A stretch of 17,018 nt of DNA from Proteobacteria bacterium CAG:495 (GTDB taxonomy: Bacteria > Pseudomonadota > Alphaproteobacteria > RF32 > CAG-239): contig HF995323.1 in assembly GCA_000432275.1 (NCBI GenBank), forward strand, positions 81,971 to 98,988, read 5' to 3'. The position numbers and the translations under genes were made by a program. The notes beneath the pieces were generated by a model. The model searched no databases and was not told the origin of the DNA. It worked only from the letters and a program-made list of their open reading frames with translations. Positions 14,551-17,018 of this stretch are shown piece by piece. How positions within the stretch are numbered: the stretch's first letter is position 1; each line of letters begins with the position of its first letter.

Positions 14551-16124
14551 ATAAACCGATACTTAAAGTAACAGACCTCAGCGTTGGCTTTCATCAGGAC
14601 GGCAAAGATTTTTATGCCGTCAACGACGTTTCTTTTGAGTTAAACAAAGGGGAGGTCTTAGGTATCGTTGGTGAATCCGGTTCCGGAAAATCCCTCACTG
14701 CATTGTCCATCCTCGGTCTTCTTCCTTATCCAAAGGCATTTCACGACAAAAAATCATCCATAAAATTCAATGAAATAGAACTTATAAACAATCCTAAACT
14801 TTCACGCTTCCGAGGAAACAGATTGGGCTTTATCTTCCAGGAACCGATGTCTTCGCTCAATCCGCTCCACACCGTTGGGCACCAAATTGCCGAAACGCTG
14901 ATCCTTCATCAGGGACTAACAGCCAAAAAAGCCAGAAGGGAAGTTCTGCGCCTGTTGACTCTGACCGGCATCAAAAATGCCCGAGAACGCCTAAAGGCTT
15001 ATCCGCACCAACTTTCCGGCGGCCAACGGCAAAGGATTATGATAGCAATGGCCATTGCCAACCGTCCTGACCTCCTGATTGCCGACGAACCGACAACTGC
15101 GTTGGATGTTACAGTTCAGGCCCAAATCATTGATTTGCTGATTAAATTAAAAAACCAATTGCAAATGTCCATTATTTTCATTTCGCACGATCTGCATCTC
15201 ATCCGCAAAATCGCAGACCGAACCATTGTGATGAAATCAGGTAGAATCATAGAGCAGGGACTAACCGAAAAAATTTTCCTGTCTCCGCAAAAAGAATATA
15301 CAAAAACATTAATAAATTCAATCAACACATTGAAACAAAGCAATAACATCTCAAGAAAAAATATCTTGGAGGTAAAAAATCTCAATGTTGAATTTCCCTT
15401 AAAAAAGAACTTTTGGGGAATAACCACTCAAACGATAAAAGCCGTTGACAACGTTTCGCTTACTCTTAAGCAGGGCGAAACCTTAGGAATTGTCGGTGAA
15501 TCCGGCTCCGGAAAAACGACGCTTGGCCAGGCCATTTGCCGACTGACAAAGTCTGCCGGACAAATTCTGTTTGACAATCGAGACTTAAACACGCTTTCCA
15601 ACAAACAACTGCGGCCTTTGCGAAGCCGAATGCAAATCATTTTCCAAGACCCCTATAATTCACTAAACCCGAGGATGACCGTTGAACAAATCATCGCCGA
15701 AGGCCTTATAGTAAAAAACAATAAATTACATAAAAATCAAATAATTAACAAAACAATTAAAGAAATTGGATTAACAGAAAAAGACCTTTTAAAATACCCT
15801 CACGAATTTTCCGGCGGTCAACGGCAGCGTATTGCCATCGCTCGAGCCTTGGTTATGGAGCCGCAGCTTTTAATCCTCGATGAACCTACTTCCGCGCTGG
15901 ATGTTACCATTCAGGCACAAATAATAAAACTTCTTCAGGATATTCAAAAGAGTAGGGGATTATCTTATATTTTTATTTCACACGATATGCGTGCCGTTAA
16001 AGCAGTTTCTGACCGTATTGCAGTAATGAAAGACGGAAAAATCGTCGAACTAGGCACCAGAAGTGAAATCTTTGAGCATCCCCGGCAGTTGTACACTCAA
16101 AACCTCATTCAAGCTTCATTATAA
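14547..16124 (+). CDS. yejF: Peptide ABC transporter ATP-binding protein YejF (two fused ATPase domains)
   Basis: YejF powers the importer with two ATPase domains in one chain. Domain 1 shows Walker A GESGSGKS at 42-49, Q-loop FQEP at 97-100, signature LSGGQRQ at 156-162, Walker B LLIADE at 176-181 and switch H214. Domain 2 shows Walker A GESGSGKT at 317-324, FQDP at 366-369, FSGGQRQ at 421-427, LLILDE at 441-446 and H479. All catalytic motifs are intact in both halves, and each domain is followed by the short oligopeptide-type C-terminal extension (SPQKEYTKTL and HPRQLYTQNL). The 525 residues match the family. It overlaps yejE by four bases. The linker and helical regions coded near 15280-15400 and 15700-15790 are visibly richer in A and T than the rest. 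Confidence 0.94.
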   Translation: MNKPILKVTDLSVGFHQDGKDFYAVNDVSFELNKGEVLGIVGESGSGKSLTALSILGLLPYPKAFHDKKSSIKFNEIELINNPKLSRFRGNRLGFIFQEPMSSLNPLHTVGHQIAETLILHQGLTAKKARREVLRLLTLTGIKNARERLKAYPHQLSGGQRQRIMIAMAIANRPDLLIADEPTTALDVTVQAQIIDLLIKLKNQLQMSIIFISHDLHLIRKIADRTIVMKSGRIIEQGLTEKIFLSPQKEYTKTLINSINTLKQSNNISRKNILEVKNLNVEFPLKKNFWGITTQTIKAVDNVSLTLKQGETLGIVGESGSGKTTLGQAICRLTKSAGQILFDNRDLNTLSNKQLRPLRSRMQIIFQDPYNSLNPRMTVEQIIAEGLIVKNNKLHKNQIINKTIKEIGLTEKDLLKYPHEFSGGQRQRIAIARALVMEPQLLILDEPTSALDVTIQAQIIKLLQDIQKSRGLSYIFISHDMRAVKAVSDRIAVMKDGKIVELGTRSEIFEHPRQLYTQNLIQASL

Positions 16125-16138
16125 GGGGAATAAATCCG

Positions 16139-16633
16139 ATGCCTCAGACTTCAAAGGATAACTTACTGAATTTAATGAACTTTCTCGGAAGATTTAAAGA
16201 CCTGAAGCGCAGCGGATGGCTGGCCCGAAAAGTATCTTCTCCGGAAAGCGATGCCGAACACAGTTTTTCACTGGCGTTTCAGGCTTTGCTGCTTACACCG
16301 TCATATCTTGACCGTTGCCGCTGCATCGAATTAGCCCTTGCTCACGACATAGCGGAAGTCTACAGCGGAGATATGCTTCCCGGAGAAATTGACGCTGCCG
16401 AAAAACATCAAAAGGAAAGGGAGGCCGTCTGTCGTTTGTCCAAAGAACTGAATGCTCCGACCTTGATTGAACTGTTTGATGAATACGAAAACCAGGAAAC
16501 GCCGGAATCTCGCTTTATCAAATCTCTTGACAAGCTGGACAACGTCTTGCTGGCACATTACTATGATGCCTGTCATCGTGCGCCTCAGCCTTTGTTTGAA
16601 GAATTTTCAAACGGTGCAAAAAAAAATACCTGA
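16139..16633 (+). CDS. HD-domain phosphohydrolase (YfbR/HDDC2-like), possibly frameshifted at the 3' end
   Basis: Proteins of this group are metal-dependent phosphohydrolases, often 5'-deoxynucleotidases. The metal ligands are visible: H41 in AEHSFSLA, H69-D70 in LALAHDIAEVYSGD, and D131 in KSLDKLDN. The ATG at 16139 follows AGGGGA at 16124-16129, and the gene starts 14 bases after yejF, so it is likely cotranscribed. As written, the frame stops at 16631-16633 after 164 residues (ending GAKKNT), shorter than the usual 180-200. A run of nine A precedes this stop; reading one extra A joins a second frame that runs to a TAA at 16693-16695 and gives a plausible 185-residue protein. Catalytic residues are unaffected either way. 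Confidence 0.87.
   Translation: MPQTSKDNLLNLMNFLGRFKDLKRSGWLARKVSSPESDAEHSFSLAFQALLLTPSYLDRCRCIELALAHDIAEVYSGDMLPGEIDAAEKHQKEREAVCRLSKELNAPTLIELFDEYENQETPESRFIKSLDKLDNVLLAHYYDACHRAPQPLFEEFSNGAKKNT
16618..16626 (+). other. Homopolymer A9 / slippery heptamer at the end of the HD-domain gene
   Basis: Nine consecutive A follow GGTGC. In the zero frame they read gcA AAA AAA AAT, which contains the A-AAA-AAA heptamer used for -1 ribosomal frameshifting. A -1 shift, or one extra A in the DNA, adds the codons from 16627 to the TAA at 16693-16695. It may also be a sequencing or assembly error in a homopolymer. Confidence 0.6.
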
Positions 16634-16710
16634 AGAACCACCCGCAAAAAGAAAACGAAACGGCTGTAAATATCATTAAAATTCTGGAACAATAATCAAA
16701 CTTCCTTGTA

Positions 16711-16716
16711 TATAAT
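16711..16716 (+). promoter_or_regulatory. Candidate -10 box before the last gene
   Basis: A perfect TATAAT lies 80 bases before the ATG at 16797, in the AT-rich spacer after the HD-domain gene. The region 17 bases upstream (AACAAT) is a poor -35 box, so this is only a candidate. Confidence 0.3.
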
Positions 16717-16796
16717 TAAAACTATCTGTTTGTTTTAATCCGACTGCGGTAGTAGAGTAAAATCATCTCAGCAATAAGAAATAAGGACTGAAATCT

Positions 16797-17018
16797 ATGA
16801 GTAAAATTAAAATTTATTTGCTAATCCTGGCCGTGGCAATCGTTGCCGTCGCCCTTGGTTATATGATGCATATCAAGCCTATCCAATCCCTTTGCGCCGC
16901 AAGCCTGACTTATATGAAAAACCCGGTCCTGCCGGTTACTGCCGCTGTTTGCGCCTTTTTATTCTACGGAGTAAAAAACTACTGGCTTATCATTATCGGC
17001 TGTGCCATCGTCACCGCC
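16797..17018 (+). CDS. N-terminal part of an unknown membrane protein (cut by the window end)
   Basis: Seventy-four codons are open to the end of the window. The ATG at 16797 follows AAGGA at 16783-16787 with nine bases between. The visible part has a hydrophobic segment at about 5-24 (IYLLILAVAIVAVALGY), a short loop around residues 25-41, then two further hydrophobic stretches at about 43-57 and 61-74 split by GVKNYW. The first segment could be a signal anchor. I do not recognise the family. It has its own candidate promoter and is separated from the HD-domain gene by about 100-160 bases, so it may start a new transcription unit. Confidence 0.7.
   Translation, partial: MSKIKIYLLILAVAIVAVALGYMMHIKPIQSLCAASLTYMKNPVLPVTAAVCAFLFYGVKNYWLIIIGCAIVTA

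Overview
The window looks like a chromosomal segment of an alphaproteobacterium with moderate GC content and AT-rich spacers, probably a host-associated or anaerobic lineage. The best taxonomic marker is ribosomal protein S4 (10409-11023), whose core and C-terminus read like alphaproteobacterial S4; YejE/YejF agree with a proteobacterium. The left end carries an Rnf complex whose gene order is not the one usual for Proteobacteria. The assignment comes from remembered family sequences, not from a search.

Layout. (1) Positions 2-5091, plus strand: the 3' end of a small membrane protein resembling RseC/MucC, then a tight six-gene operon rnfB-rnfC-rnfD-rnfG-rnfE-rnfA for the ion-pumping ferredoxin:NAD+ oxidoreductase, closed by a hairpin terminator. 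(2) 5151-6233, minus strand: an unrecognised small protein and a family 5 (UDGb-type) uracil-DNA glycosylase. (3) 6466-7738, plus strand: two tandem paralogous outer-membrane beta-barrel proteins, each with a signal peptide, a C-terminal aromatic residue and its own terminator. (4) 7790-10195, minus strand: a two-gene operon of a TPR-methyltransferase fusion and a Nudix hydrolase. (5) 10409-11023, plus strand: rpsD with its own promoter, leader and terminator, divergent from the TPR-methyltransferase gene. (6) 11150-16633, plus strand: a probable operon of a five-helix membrane protein that looks like a catalytically dead sulfatase/phosphoethanolamine-transferase relative, yejE, yejF and an HD-domain phosphohydrolase whose reading frame breaks at a run of nine A. 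(7) 16797-17018, plus strand: the start of an unknown small membrane protein, cut by the window end.

How the genes work together. The Rnf products form one membrane complex coupling ferredoxin oxidation to NAD+ reduction and Na+ or H+ export, typical of low-oxygen metabolism. YejE and YejF are one permease and the ATPase of a peptide ABC importer; the usual partners YejA and YejB are not next to them. The remaining genes are housekeeping (S4, DNA repair, Nudix) or envelope functions.

No stretch longer than about 300 bases lacks a gene; the largest gaps are 6234-6465 and 10196-10408, and both hold promoter and leader elements. I saw no tRNA, rRNA, insertion sequence, CRISPR array or phage gene. 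The points most worth a second look are the unusual Rnf gene order, the apparent pseudo-sulfatase fused to an acidic tail and placed upstream of yejEF, and the A9 frameshift in the HD gene.
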